Positions 27,626 to 35,137 of a DNA stretch of 64,000 nt are shown here, in pieces. Numbering within the stretch: the stretch's first letter is position 1; each line of letters opens with the position of its first letter. The position numbers were made by a program, and so were the translations under genes. The stretch covers positions 6,448,001 to 6,512,000 of the forward strand of contig NZ_AP026978.1 of assembly GCF_027924405.1 (NCBI RefSeq), given 5' to 3'. The notes below the pieces were generated by a model that worked only from the letters and a program-made list of their open reading frames with translations, was not told the origin of the DNA and ran no database searches. The stretch comes from Nocardia sputorum. GTDB taxonomy: Bacteria > Actinomycetota > Actinomycetes > Mycobacteriales > Mycobacteriaceae.

Positions 27626-28798
27626 ATGATGCTTCGACAACCATCGAACAATCTCTATCGGTCGCTCCTTCCGCTCGCCGTGGGCACTTTCGTGCTCGGC
27701 ACCGACGGCTTCGTACTCAGCGGCCTGCTACCGCTGATCGCCGCCGACCTGCACGTCTCGGTGGCCACCGCCGGGCAGCTGACCACGATGTTCGCCTGGA
27801 CCTATGCCCTCGCCTCCCCGGTGATCGCCGCGGCGACCGGCTCCTGGGATCGCCGCTGGGTACTCGGGGGCGGCGCCGCGCTCTTCGTCATCGGCATGAT
27901 CGGGCAGGCCGCCGGGGAAAGCTTCGCCATCATGGCCGCGGCGCGCGTCGTGGCGGCGATCGGGGCGGCGGCGTTTCAGGCCAACGCGTTCGCCGTCGCG
28001 GGCGTCGTAGCCGATGACGCCCACCGGGGACGGGCGCTGTCGATCGTGACCGCGGGCATCACGCTGTCCAGCGTCGCGGGCGTGCCGATCGGCATCTTCG
28101 CCGAGCGCTGGGTCGGCTGGCGCGGCGTGCTGTGGGGGATCGCGCTGGGCGGGGCGGTAGCAGCGGTACTCGTGCTGCTCCTGCCGCGGGTGACGCTGCC
28201 GAGCACGAGCCTGCGCGACCGGATCGGCGTGCTGACCCGGCCGCCGGTGCTGCGCGTGCTGATCGTGACGACAACGCAGATCACCGCCGTCTACACCACC
28301 GTGGTCTACCTGCCGGTCGTGGTCTCGGCCTCGGTGCCGCAGACCATGCTCGCCTGGTTGCTGCTGGCCATGGGCATCGGCCAGGTGATCGGCAACGCGC
28401 AGGCCGGTCGGGCGGTCGACCGCTACGGCCCGCGGCGCACGCTGATCGTCGGGCTCGCGGGCGCGCTGGCCGGCCTGGCGCTGCTCGGCGTGGCCGTCCC
28501 TGCCGCATGGGCGGTGTTCGTCGTACTCGCCGTCACCGGGCTGTTCGGTTCGGCGATCCTGGTCCCGCAGCAGCACCGCCTCTTCGGCATCGCCCACGAC
28601 GCGCCCACCGTCGCCCTCGGCCTGAACGGATCGGCCATCTACCTCGGCGCGGGCCTCGGGTCGATCATCGGTGCGACCGTGCTGGAATCCCACGGCGCCG
28701 AGTGGCTGCCGTGGACCTCAACACTCATCGCCTGCCTGGCGCTCGCGCTCGCCCTCGCGAAGGTCAAGTCTCCGACCGCGATTCCGGTTCCCGCCTGA
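27626..28798 (+). CDS. MFS transporter (AraJ/CmlA-type exporter)
   Basis: The 390-residue protein has about twelve membrane helices. Helix 1 contains GTFVLGTDGFVLSGLLPLIAADLHVS, typical of DHA1-type sugar or drug exporters such as AraJ and YdhP. A motif C-like segment ITLSSVAGVPIGIF occurs in helix 5. ATG 27626 and 27629 are both possible starts. The divergent ArsR regulator suggests inducible export of a toxic compound. The substrate is unknown. Confidence 0.84.
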   Translation: MMLRQPSNNLYRSLLPLAVGTFVLGTDGFVLSGLLPLIAADLHVSVATAGQLTTMFAWTYALASPVIAAATGSWDRRWVLGGGAALFVIGMIGQAAGESFAIMAAARVVAAIGAAAFQANAFAVAGVVADDAHRGRALSIVTAGITLSSVAGVPIGIFAERWVGWRGVLWGIALGGAVAAVLVLLLPRVTLPSTSLRDRIGVLTRPPVLRVLIVTTTQITAVYTTVVYLPVVVSASVPQTMLAWLLLAMGIGQVIGNAQAGRAVDRYGPRRTLIVGLAGALAGLALLGVAVPAAWAVFVVLAVTGLFGSAILVPQQHRLFGIAHDAPTVALGLNGSAIYLGAGLGSIIGATVLESHGAEWLPWTSTLIACLALALALAKVKSPTAIPVPA

Positions 28799-28841
28799 CC
28801 CGACCCGAGAGGGGCGCGGCCCCCGGTCGCGCCGCTCTTCA

Positions 28842-29294
28842 CTAGGCGGCGGGACCGGGGCGGATCGAGTCCAGCCGGTCCGCGCATCGAGTCAGCAAGT
28901 CCTGCAACGTAGCCCGTTCGGCGTCGGTGAACTCCTCGGCGAGGGCCCGTTCGACCCGGACCGCGCGGACGTCCGCGTCGCGCATCACCGCCGCGCCCTT
29001 GTCGGTCAGCGTGGTCTCCAGGACGTTCTTGTGCCACGGGTGCGGCGTGCGCTCGATGAGCCCCCGATCCTGCAGATTGCCCAGCACGGTGTTCATCGAC
29101 GGCGGGGTGACGCCGCAGAGCCGGGCCAGGGCGGCGGCCGAGATGCCGGGATTCTCCGCGAGGAACAGCAGTGCGGCGTACTGCGGCACAGTGACTCCCG
29201 CCGGTTTCAACGCGGCGTTCTTGGCCGTGTTGAGGGACTGCTCGGCACGTTTGAGATACGAGCCGATCCGTTGGGCGGCGGGCAACGACGTCAT
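28842..29294 (-). CDS. MarR-family regulator
   Basis: The 150-residue winged-helix protein has the MarR layout: VPQYAALLFLAENPGISAAALARLCGVTPPSMNTVLGNLQDRGLIER followed by the wing LETTLTDKG. ATG 29294 gives the usual family length; an in-frame ATG at 29318 is less likely. It is divergent from the SMP-30-like lipoprotein gene and may control it through the inverted repeat at 29341-29352. Confidence 0.84.
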   Translation of the reverse strand: MTSLPAAQRIGSYLKRAEQSLNTAKNAALKPAGVTVPQYAALLFLAENPGISAAALARLCGVTPPSMNTVLGNLQDRGLIERTPHPWHKNVLETTLTDKGAAVMRDADVRAVRVERALAEEFTDAERATLQDLLTRCADRLDSIRPGPAA

Positions 29295-29340
29295 AACCGC
29301 ATGGTATCCGTGCGTCACATCGTATGAACCTTGACGGATA

Positions 29341-29352
29341 TTAGAGTTCTAA
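29341..29352. promoter_or_regulatory. MarR operator candidate
   Basis: TTAGA-GT-TCTAA is a perfect inverted repeat within an A+T-rich 117-base spacer between the MarR gene and the divergent lipoprotein gene. The spacer also contains the palindrome AATGCATT at 29381-29388. Size and position suit a MarR dimer. Confidence 0.45.
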
Positions 29353-29411
29353 CTTAGATTCATAGACGTTTTCAAATGTGAATGCATTAGATAGAACGGA
29401 CTCGTATCTCG

Positions 29412-30410
29412 ATGCCCCACGCACTTCCCCACCGCCTGCTGTCGAGCCTGGCCGCGGCGAGCGCCTGCGTCACGCTCGCCGCGTGCGGCGCCGGTGACAC
29501 GCCCAGCGCCGCCGTCCACACCGTGTACGAACTCCCCGGCGACCGCGTATACCCGGAAGGCATCGCGGTCGACGCGCGCACCGGCGACGTCTACGTCGGC
29601 TCGTACACCACCGGCGCCGTCTACCGAGCGACCCCGGACGCCCGGCGCGCCGAAGTCTTCCTGCCCGAAGGCGCAGGCAATCACAAGACCGCCAACGGCT
29701 TGAAAGTCGACGCCGCGGGGCGGCTGTGGGTGACCGACTCGACCAGCGGTGTCGCGGTATACGACGTCGCGACCCGCGCTCTGCTCGCCGACTTCACCGT
29801 GCCCGGAAGCGATCCCCGCTTCGTGAACGATCTCGCCTTCACCCCGGACGGCACGGCGTATCTGACCGACAGCACGCGGGCGGTCGTCTATCGCGTCACC
29901 CAGGACCAACTGGCCGCGGCCAGAGCGCAGGGCGGGCGCGCAGAACTGAGCCCGCAGTTCGACCTACGCTCCGTGCTGCCGCCGATCGAGCCGGGCGGCT
30001 TCAGCCTCAACGGCATAGTCGCCGATCCGGCCGGCCGCTATCTGCTCACCGTCGACATGCCGCGCGGCGACCTGTACCGGATCGCGCTGTCGCCGGAAGC
30101 GAACCCGATCGGCAAGGTCACCCTGCGTGGCGGCGATCTCCGCCAGGGCGACGGACTCGACCTGCGCGACGGCACCCTGTGGGCCGCGCACAACACCACG
30201 AACACGATCAGCCGCTGGACCGTCTCCGGCGACGGGACCACCGCGACGCTGGACCGCCAGCGCAGCGACGAGGCGCTCGCCATCCCGACGACCCTGGCCC
30301 GCGCCGGCGACCGGACCCTGATCGTCTCCTCGCAGTTCGACAAGGGTGGTCCGATGGGCCCCGGCAGCCCGAAGACGCCGTTCGCCGTCGTCACCCTCGA
30401 CGGGATCTGA
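29412..30410 (+). CDS. SMP-30/gluconolactonase-like lipoprotein
   Basis: The 332-residue protein has a lipoprotein signal (LAAC, cysteine at residue 25) and a beta-propeller of the SMP-30/Gre/strictosidine-synthase-like class. Repeats include [37 protein letters not shown] and [17 protein letters not shown]. It is presumably a membrane-anchored extracytoplasmic sugar-lactone hydrolase or binding protein. The last 24 bases and the following hairpin recur twice downstream near groEL. It is divergent from a MarR gene. Confidence 0.8.
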   Translation: MPHALPHRLLSSLAAASACVTLAACGAGDTPSAAVHTVYELPGDRVYPEGIAVDARTGDVYVGSYTTGAVYRATPDARRAEVFLPEGAGNHKTANGLKVDAAGRLWVTDSTSGVAVYDVATRALLADFTVPGSDPRFVNDLAFTPDGTAYLTDSTRAVVYRVTQDQLAAARAQGGRAELSPQFDLRSVLPPIEPGGFSLNGIVADPAGRYLLTVDMPRGDLYRIALSPEANPIGKVTLRGGDLRQGDGLDLRDGTLWAAHNTTNTISRWTVSGDGTTATLDRQRSDEALAIPTTLARAGDRTLIVSSQFDKGGPMGPGSPKTPFAVVTLDGI

Positions 30411-30473
30411 CGCCGGAAACGCCGGAAGCCGGCCCACCTCGCGGTGGGCCGGCTTCCGGTTCGAAATAAGGTG
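30387..30473 (+). repeat. Repeat copy A: SMP-30 gene tail plus hairpin
   Basis: These 87 bases contain the last 24 bases of the SMP-30-like gene, its hairpin terminator and a short trailer. They recur at 35114-35200, next to groEL, with only three differences. A diverged third copy lies at 33947-34042. Copies A and C form the outer boundaries of the inserted region. Confidence 0.85.
30422..30459. terminator. Terminator hairpin in repeat copy A
   Basis: A perfect 17-base-pair stem (30422-30438 with 30443-30459) closes a TCGC loop 12 bases after the SMP-30 gene stop. It is the strongest intrinsic hairpin in this part of the window and terminates the lipoprotein gene. Confidence 0.85.
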
Positions 30474-30741
30474 CACCCGGCCCTTGACGGCCTCCGGGTC
30501 GCCCGCGCCCTCGACGATCGTGGTCTCGTCCTTGGTGACGACGACCTTGCGCGCCTGACCGAGCAGCTCGATACCCGCGCTCCCCAGCGACAGGCCGACC
30601 TCTTCGGTGGTGATCAGCAGCGGCTTGCCCGCCTGGATGACCTTCTCCAGCAGCGGCAGCAGGTCCTTGACGGTCGAGACCTTCGAGCCGACCAGCAGGA
30701 TGTACGGGTCCTCGAGGACCGCTTCCTGACGCTCCGGGTCG
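30474..30741 (-). pseudogene. groEL relic with internal deletions
   Basis: This stretch is a degenerate partial copy of the groEL gene found at 35215-36840. Bases 30474-30609 correspond to about 35809-35944 and 30610-30741 to about 36099-36230, at roughly 96-97% identity by eye. Three parts are missing: the C-terminal 600 bases, an in-frame 51-codon block of the apical domain, and everything upstream of about codon 204. The remaining frame encodes [20 protein letters not shown] and [20 protein letters not shown], so its origin is certain. It cannot make a chaperonin. Confidence 0.9.
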
Positions 30742-30773
30742 TATGCTGCTGGCCGGAGCACCATTAGCGGGTG

Positions 30774-31700
30774 CTACAGGATGTTCCAGGTGATCGGCGC
30801 GTCATCCCGAAGTGCCTCCACCCGCCGCAAAACCTCGGCGGCGGTCGCTGATCCCGGCCCGCACTTGCGTGCGTTCGTGGTGATCATCCGCAACTCGCGC
30901 AGGTCGCGAAGCCACTCATAGCCAGCCCAATCGCGCACATCGAACCCGTACACGCGGCTGAATGCCTCGTATTCATGCGGCGGGTGCCCGAATCGACGGC
31001 AATGGATCTCGATGGTTACCAAGTCCCATTCTGGTTGCCCAATTGCCGCGTTCTCCCAGTCGCACAGAACGGCCTGCCGAGTGCGATTGTTCCACAACGC
31101 ATTTCGGTGTTGCGCGTCGCCATGAATCACACCTCGCATGAGCGTGTACTGGATGCCATGTTCTCGAGCCGCGAGTTCATCAAGGCGCGCTCGCAGCAAA
31201 GCGCGGTCTTCGGGCATGAGGATTCTGCTGGTATCGATAGCATGGGCGATCGACGTGATGGTGTCGTGAATCTGCTTGTCCGGCAGTGCGATCGGCGGAT
31301 TGGAAGAGCAGGCGTGTAAATCAGCGAGTGGCTCTGCGAGTTCGGCCGCGGTTGTTATTCCCCGTTCCTGGTCGATGTACCTCCAGAAGGTGACCGGGCA
31401 ACCGCCCAGGTTCAGTGGTTGTTCGGTATCGACGAGCGGAACCGTTGGTACAGCCTGTTCCTCCAGCCACCGGACGAGGGCTACGACATCGATGTGGCCG
31501 ACATGGTTCGGTCGACCGATCTTCACTACGACCGGTTTGCTCGTCAGCGCGTATACGGCGTTGGTGTGGTGGCGCAGTAGTTCGGCACCCGTCGAATCGA
31601 ACCCGGCTACGAGACAGGCGGCATCGAGGATGGCTCGGGTCCGCTCGGGGGTAAAGGTCGATTCCGTCAGCCGCGCAGGTTCGGTGTCCTGGCGCATCAT
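30774..31700 (-). CDS. APH-type phosphotransferase (choline/aminoglycoside kinase fold)
   Basis: The 308-residue protein has the kinase-like fold of aminoglycoside and choline kinases. The catalytic loop is HGDAQHRN at residues 193-200 and the metal aspartate is in LCDWEN (Asp214). A conserved lysine in KPVVVKIGRP serves ATP binding. Its start overlaps the stop of the XRE-TPR gene in ATGA, so the two are translationally coupled. The substrate is unknown; it need not be an antibiotic. The gene ends only 33 bases from the groEL relic, at the left edge of the insertion. Confidence 0.8.
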   Translation of the reverse strand: MMRQDTEPARLTESTFTPERTRAILDAACLVAGFDSTGAELLRHHTNAVYALTSKPVVVKIGRPNHVGHIDVVALVRWLEEQAVPTVPLVDTEQPLNLGGCPVTFWRYIDQERGITTAAELAEPLADLHACSSNPPIALPDKQIHDTITSIAHAIDTSRILMPEDRALLRARLDELAAREHGIQYTLMRGVIHGDAQHRNALWNNRTRQAVLCDWENAAIGQPEWDLVTIEIHCRRFGHPPHEYEAFSRVYGFDVRDWAGYEWLRDLRELRMITTNARKCGPGSATAAEVLRRVEALRDDAPITWNIL

Positions 31701-32965
31701 CGCACCACTGTCTCGGCGCTGAGGAGTTGCCGCAAGGAGGTGGCCGAGGGAAGCAGGCGATGCCCGGTCGGCAAGGCGTCCAGAACATCGCCGGCTCGTG
31801 TGGCCACGATCTGAGTCCGATGTTCGTCAGGCAGACTCTCGAGCACATGTTCCGCAAGTCGGCAGCCGTCGTCAGCCGATCCACTCATCGCGTACCCCAG
31901 CGCGGTGTCGAATTGGATCAGTGCTGGATCAATTACCACCGCAGTCTCCTGGTAGAGCTGCAACGCCTCGTCTTGGATCCGGCGGGCCCTGGTAACGCGT
32001 CGCATGTAGGTCAGTGTTCCAGACATGTACAACAGAAGCCGTCTTGCGCTGAATCGAAACGCTTCGTCGCTGGCAGTGTTGGGCAATGCTTCGGTCAGAC
32101 GCTGGGCCTTGTTCATCGCCTGTTCGGCGCCCTCTCGGTCGCCGAGTCTGGCGAGCGCGCGAGCCTCGGCCGCGGCGGCAAGTGCGGTGGCGTCGCAGGC
32201 GGTATCCGATAGGATTTCCTGCGCCGACCGGGCCAGCGAGATCGCTTTCTCGAGATCGCCATAGTAGTACGGCAGCATTGCGTGTTGCGCACGGGCGGCG
32301 GCCTGCAGCTGTCGGTTCGAACTATCGTCAGCCGCCATCCGAGCGGTGCCAAACCACGTGTTTGCGCGGCCGATCTCACCGAGCTTCATCAAAGCATCAG
32401 CGGTCAGCAAGCCGAGCACTGCCGAGGACCCTGACAGGCGCGCTTGGATGGCCGCTGGCTGCCGCTCCGCAGAGATGGCCTGTAGCTCCAGCAGATCCGG
32501 AGCGATCTCTGCCAGGGCCACCGCCGGCGGCGTCGTGGTGTATGTCCGGATTCGATCCGCGACACGTTCTTCGATCAGTTCAACGCGCGCCGGAGTCACG
32601 GTGCACCTCGACAGCGTTTGGTCGACCACCAACCGGAGACCGTCGAACGTTGCCAGCAGGTCACCTTGTTGAGGTGAAACCGAAGTATGAATCCGGCTTG
32701 TAGGTTCCGTCGTGGCCGGAGGTAACCGGCCGACCTGTTCGAGCGCAGCTTCAAAACGTTGCCGCGCAGGATCATTGAGGCTCGCGTACTTGCTTTCCAA
32801 CAGGCGTTTACTGCTTGGATTGAGCTGCGCTCGAGAACCTTTGGATTCCCACAGTCGAACCGACCGCGGAGAGCATCCGATCGTGTGGCCGAACTCATCG
32901 ACACTGAGGAGCATCGCCTCACGCAGGCACGCGACCTCAATTCCCGTCCAGTGGAGACCTTTCAT
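31697..32965 (-). CDS. XRE-type regulator with TPR-like helical domain
   Basis: The 422-residue protein begins with an HTH (residues about 8-45, with LREAMLLSVDEFGHTIGCSPRSVRLWESKG). A long alpha-helical part follows with TPR-like pairs such as ALMKLGEIGRANTWFGTARMAADD and AEARALARLGDREGAEQAMNKAQ. This architecture is common in actinobacteria, where such proteins sense peptides or partner proteins. It overlaps the kinase gene by four bases and is divergent from the small-gene cluster starting at 33184. A palindrome at 33038-33052 is a likely operator. Confidence 0.78.
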   Translation of the reverse strand: MKGLHWTGIEVACLREAMLLSVDEFGHTIGCSPRSVRLWESKGSRAQLNPSSKRLLESKYASLNDPARQRFEAALEQVGRLPPATTEPTSRIHTSVSPQQGDLLATFDGLRLVVDQTLSRCTVTPARVELIEERVADRIRTYTTTPPAVALAEIAPDLLELQAISAERQPAAIQARLSGSSAVLGLLTADALMKLGEIGRANTWFGTARMAADDSSNRQLQAAARAQHAMLPYYYGDLEKAISLARSAQEILSDTACDATALAAAAEARALARLGDREGAEQAMNKAQRLTEALPNTASDEAFRFSARRLLLYMSGTLTYMRRVTRARRIQDEALQLYQETAVVIDPALIQFDTALGYAMSGSADDGCRLAEHVLESLPDEHRTQIVATRAGDVLDALPTGHRLLPSATSLRQLLSAETVVR

Positions 32966-33037
32966 CAGTAACTCCGCAGCGTTTTGGGTAACGGTGGTCT
33001 GAGGCTAGCCCGACCATCGCTGGGTTGAAACACATTG

Positions 33038-33052
33038 CCGGAACAATTCCGG
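33038..33052. promoter_or_regulatory. Palindrome between the XRE-TPR gene and the small-gene cluster
   Basis: CCGGAA-CAA-TTCCGG is perfect. It lies 73 bases before the regulator start and 132 bases before the first divergent small gene, so it could serve both promoters. XRE proteins bind sites of this size. Confidence 0.45.
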
Positions 33053-33183
33053 GTCGCTGCCTTATCGCTTCCAGAGATACGGCGCAGGCTATCACCAGCA
33101 CCCGGCGTCGGGTCGAGTTCCGAACTCCCCGACGGCGGGTGCGTACCACGCAACAACCGAACAAGCACAGGGGGTCACATCGG

Positions 33184-33435
33184 ATGCCCGCAGTCATCGT
33201 CTTGATGGTCGTCGCCGCGCTCGGCGCTCTCGCGATCGTCGTCTATCTACTGCCCAGCCTGGACGAGCCAGTGTCACTCCACAGCGCTGTCCACATGTCC
33301 GGCGCCGAATACGCACATCAGGTGTGGCAGGACCACGCCGAATGCGTCATGGCACTCTGCCCGGCCAAGGCCGCCGCATACTGGGCGCTGGTCGACTCCG
33401 GCAAGATAGTCCCCGACGCTCGGGTCATCCGATGA
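33184..33435 (+). CDS. Small membrane-anchored protein of unknown function, 83 aa
   Basis: One N-terminal membrane segment (residues about 3-23) is followed by a 60-residue polar part with two cysteines in AECVMALCPAKAAAYWALVDSGKI. I do not recognise a family. AGGGGGT lies eight bases before ATG 33184. Its stop overlaps the next start in ATGA. It is the first gene of a plus-strand cluster divergent from the XRE-TPR regulator, so the regulator may control it. Confidence 0.6.
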   Translation: MPAVIVLMVVAALGALAIVVYLLPSLDEPVSLHSAVHMSGAEYAHQVWQDHAECVMALCPAKAAAYWALVDSGKIVPDARVIR

Positions 33436-33626
33436 CCCCCCTCGGCGACGCCGAGATGTGGCGGCACCTGCATCGAAACCACCTCTCCAAGAGAGAATTT
33501 CGATCGGTCGATCAAGCGCGGTTGATCAGCAACATCCAATCCGGTCACGGTCCTACGTGTCTGCGATACCTGTCGGCATCCGCCTACATCTGCGGATCGG
33601 TAGACGGGGCCGATCATGGCGAGTGA
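33432..33626 (+). CDS. Small orphan protein, 64 aa
   Basis: The frame starts at ATG 33432 inside the stop of the preceding gene (ATGA) and ends inside the next gene, with an 11-base overlap. The product is basic and histidine-rich at its N-terminus (MWRHLHRNHLSKREF). No domain is recognised. The tight overlaps on both sides are the main evidence that it is translated. Confidence 0.5.
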   Translation: MTPLGDAEMWRHLHRNHLSKREFRSVDQARLISNIQSGHGPTCLRYLSASAYICGSVDGADHGE

Positions 33627-33936
33627 CAAAACCCCGAACCCGGAACTGCCGGTGCGAGTCCCGTTCGTCGGGCCATCGGAAGACTATCCCGGTCCGCCGC
33701 AGGAAACGGTGGCGATGTTCGCCGAAGCCATCCGCGAATGGGCGGGACCGGACGCAATCGGCTACCGGGAGTCCTTCCTCGACGGGCACGTCTACCTCGT
33801 CGGCGACGACGGGCACTCCTACACGTTCGAGGAATACGCCGACCGCCTCGGGGAACGTGCGATCGACCATGCGCGCGATTCGAACGACTGCACCAATGAA
33901 CCCGGCGGCACTCGACAGCTACCTTGTCAGCGGTGA
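33616..33936 (+). CDS. Small acidic orphan protein, 106 aa
   Basis: The soluble, acidic product has a proline-rich start (PVRVPFVGPSEDYPGPP), a helix and a beta hairpin GHVYLVGDDGHSYTFEEYADRL. No family is recognised; size and charge resemble immunity or antitoxin proteins. It overlaps the preceding gene by 11 bases. Its stop TGA overlaps a GTG that opens a 20-codon frame running into repeat copy B. The C-terminal 20 residues look like an unrelated tail. Confidence 0.5.
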   Translation: MASDKTPNPELPVRVPFVGPSEDYPGPPQETVAMFAEAIREWAGPDAIGYRESFLDGHVYLVGDDGHSYTFEEYADRLGERAIDHARDSNDCTNEPGGTRQLPCQR

Positions 33937-33995
33937 TACCGGAGCGGCGCTGGTGGCATCTTCGGCCGGCGGTCGTCACCGTCGCCGGAATCTGA
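33933..33995 (+). CDS. Mini-ORF overlapping the previous stop, ending in repeat copy B
   Basis: GTG 33933 overlaps the TGA of the 106-residue gene (GTGA). The frame encodes 20 residues with the core RRWWHLRPAVVTVAGI and stops just before the hairpin. The corresponding frame in repeat copy C encodes RGRWRHLRPTVVTLDGI, and the SMP-30 protein itself ends in VVTLDGI. It may be a decayed gene end and not a functional peptide. Confidence 0.25.
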   Translation: MIPERRWWHLRPAVVTVAGI

Positions 33996-34042
33996 CCAGA
34001 AGCGCCGGAAGCCGGACCCGCCTCTCGGCGGACCGGCTTCCC
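33947..34042 (+). repeat. Repeat copy B (diverged), internal to the insertion
   Basis: Copy B aligns with 35089-35187 (copy C) over about 97 bases. It includes a shared upstream stretch beginning GCGCTGG that copy A lacks. The hairpin arms are 34007-34022 and 34027-34041 with a TCTC loop. Compared with A and C, the inner stem reads CCGCC/GGCGG instead of CCACC/GGTGG, a compensated change that keeps pairing. The remainder of 34043-34234 holds only the promoter region of the next gene. Confidence 0.7.
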
Positions 34043-34234
34043 GATGGAGGAGAAGATCTCCGTTGGTATGGAACCGGGAGCGCACCGCACGCGTCGAATT
34101 CAGGTGTAAGGCAATGAGGTCGGTTGTCGTGGGTTGCGCCCTCCATCTTGCTCGGGAGGCTCGGGGGTGCGCCTGGCTGACGATGAAGCCCTCATTGGCG
34201 CACGCAGCAAAGTTATAGGTAGAAGCGCCAATTA

Positions 34235-34723
34235 GTGCACAAGATGGGGGTCGAGTTGAAGATATCGGCACTTGTAATAGCTACAGAGGCAGCAGTGGCG
34301 TCGGTCATGGGCCTGATGCCGAGTCCGGTGGCTCACGCCTCGTTCCCGTGGGGGGCTTGTGGAATCAGCTCGGCCGAGGAAAAGGTAGTCACAACCTTCG
34401 GCGAATGGAAGCTGCTGTGCGGTAATAAAGACTACGGGTATCGGCATATTCAGGCCGGTCACATGAGCGAATGGGAAGGGCTCGCCGCAATCGAGGGGCG
34501 CAACTGGCGCGACATTGCCGATATGGCAATCGCCAAGGCTCACGACGCACCCGACTGGCACGGCCCGCAGAGCGGCGGCCGGTATTGTTACACGGGGCAG
34601 ATCTACCTGGTCAACCGCGTTACCGGAGCGATAGCCAAGACCGTCCAGCCCACCGTGATCGTGAGTGAGGGCGGGATAGTGATCACCGCCTTCCCTGGAG
34701 GAGGATGTCGTGGAAAAGCATGA
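34235..34723 (+). CDS. Secreted cysteine-containing protein, candidate toxin
   Basis: The 162-residue product has a signal peptide ending near PVAHA-SF (residue 36). The mature part has four cysteines (in WGACG, LLCGN, RYCYTG, GGCRG), which suit two disulfides outside the cell. The order of features (YGYRHIQAGHMSEW, then RYCYTGQIYLVNRVTG, then a closing ITAFP) is reminiscent of small barnase/EndoU/RelE-type nucleases, but this is weak. The start is GTG 34235 or ATG 34244. It overlaps the next gene by 14 bases. A plain secreted protein of other function cannot be excluded. Confidence 0.55.
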   Translation: MHKMGVELKISALVIATEAAVASVMGLMPSPVAHASFPWGACGISSAEEKVVTTFGEWKLLCGNKDYGYRHIQAGHMSEWEGLAAIEGRNWRDIADMAIAKAHDAPDWHGPQSGGRYCYTGQIYLVNRVTGAIAKTVQPTVIVSEGGIVITAFPGGGCRGKA

Positions 34724-35063
34724 GCCCAGTGTGGAAGAACTCACCGAGTCTGTTATTCGTGCCGGGACCGAGTCCGGATACCAGATCAGCCGCGATGACA
34801 CTGGTCGGTTGCAGATCACGGCAATCGATGAATCGCCTGTGGAACCCCCCCTGACCTTCGCGGTAACCGACCAGGAACTCCACGACTACTACCTACGGCT
34901 CGCGGCGAATACCGGAAAACCGGTGGGCGCGGACTCTCCGTGGAAGACATGGATGCTCTTGATGGCGACCCACCTCGATGAAGCCGTCTACAAGGCCGGG
35001 GTCCTGGATCAGCCCTGCGTGATCACGATCGGCGAGACTGGTTTCTGGCCTGTGCCAAGGTGA
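34710..35063 (+). CDS. Small acidic partner protein, candidate immunity protein
   Basis: The 117-residue cytoplasmic protein is acidic and has no signal or known domain. Two features stand out: LTESVIRAGTESGYQISRDD, and the aromatic end CVITIGETGFWPVPR. GTG 34710 is preceded by GGAGGAGG inside the upstream gene, so translation is strongly coupled to the secreted protein. Pairing a secreted protein with a smaller acidic cytosolic one is typical of toxin/immunity modules. Its stop overlaps GTG 35060 of the mini-ORF that enters repeat copy C. Confidence 0.55.
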   Translation: MEKHEPSVEELTESVIRAGTESGYQISRDDTGRLQITAIDESPVEPPLTFAVTDQELHDYYLRLAANTGKPVGADSPWKTWMLLMATHLDEAVYKAGVLDQPCVITIGETGFWPVPR

Positions 35064-35137
35064 GTCGGCGAGTCACCGCTGTGCGAGGGCGCTGGCGGCA
35101 TCTCCGGCCGACGGTCGTCACCCTCGACGGCATCTGA
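35060..35137 (+). CDS. Mini-ORF overlapping the previous stop, ending in repeat copy C
   Basis: GTG 35060 overlaps the TGA of the 117-residue gene, exactly as GTG 33933 does upstream. The 25-codon frame ends with WRHLRPTVVTLDGI at the TGA that precedes the terminator hairpin. It is probably the remnant of an SMP-30 gene tail fused to incoming DNA. Whether it is translated is unknown. Confidence 0.25.
   Translation: MSRRVTAVRGRWRHLRPTVVTLDGI

Larger units (their letters stand above)
30474..35113. mobile_element. Repeat-bounded insertion between the SMP-30 gene and groEL
   Basis: This 4.6-kb segment separates two genes that share the same terminator repeat and were probably convergent neighbours. 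It starts with a groEL relic and then carries an APH-type kinase, an XRE-TPR regulator, overlapping small orphan genes, and a secreted protein with a small partner. Its G+C is visibly lower than the flanks, notably 30780-33200 and 34100-35060. No integrase, transposase or tRNA site is present, so homologous recombination at the duplicated groEL end is the simplest mechanism (inference). Confidence 0.6.

Noticed and set aside
29964..30767. A 266-codon frame with GroEL sequence on the minus strand, at first taken as a second small chaperonin gene
   Set aside because: Only about 88 codons are GroEL-derived, with a 51-codon deletion and no N- or C-terminal part. The rest is antisense of the hairpin and SMP-30 gene. 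It is called a pseudogene.
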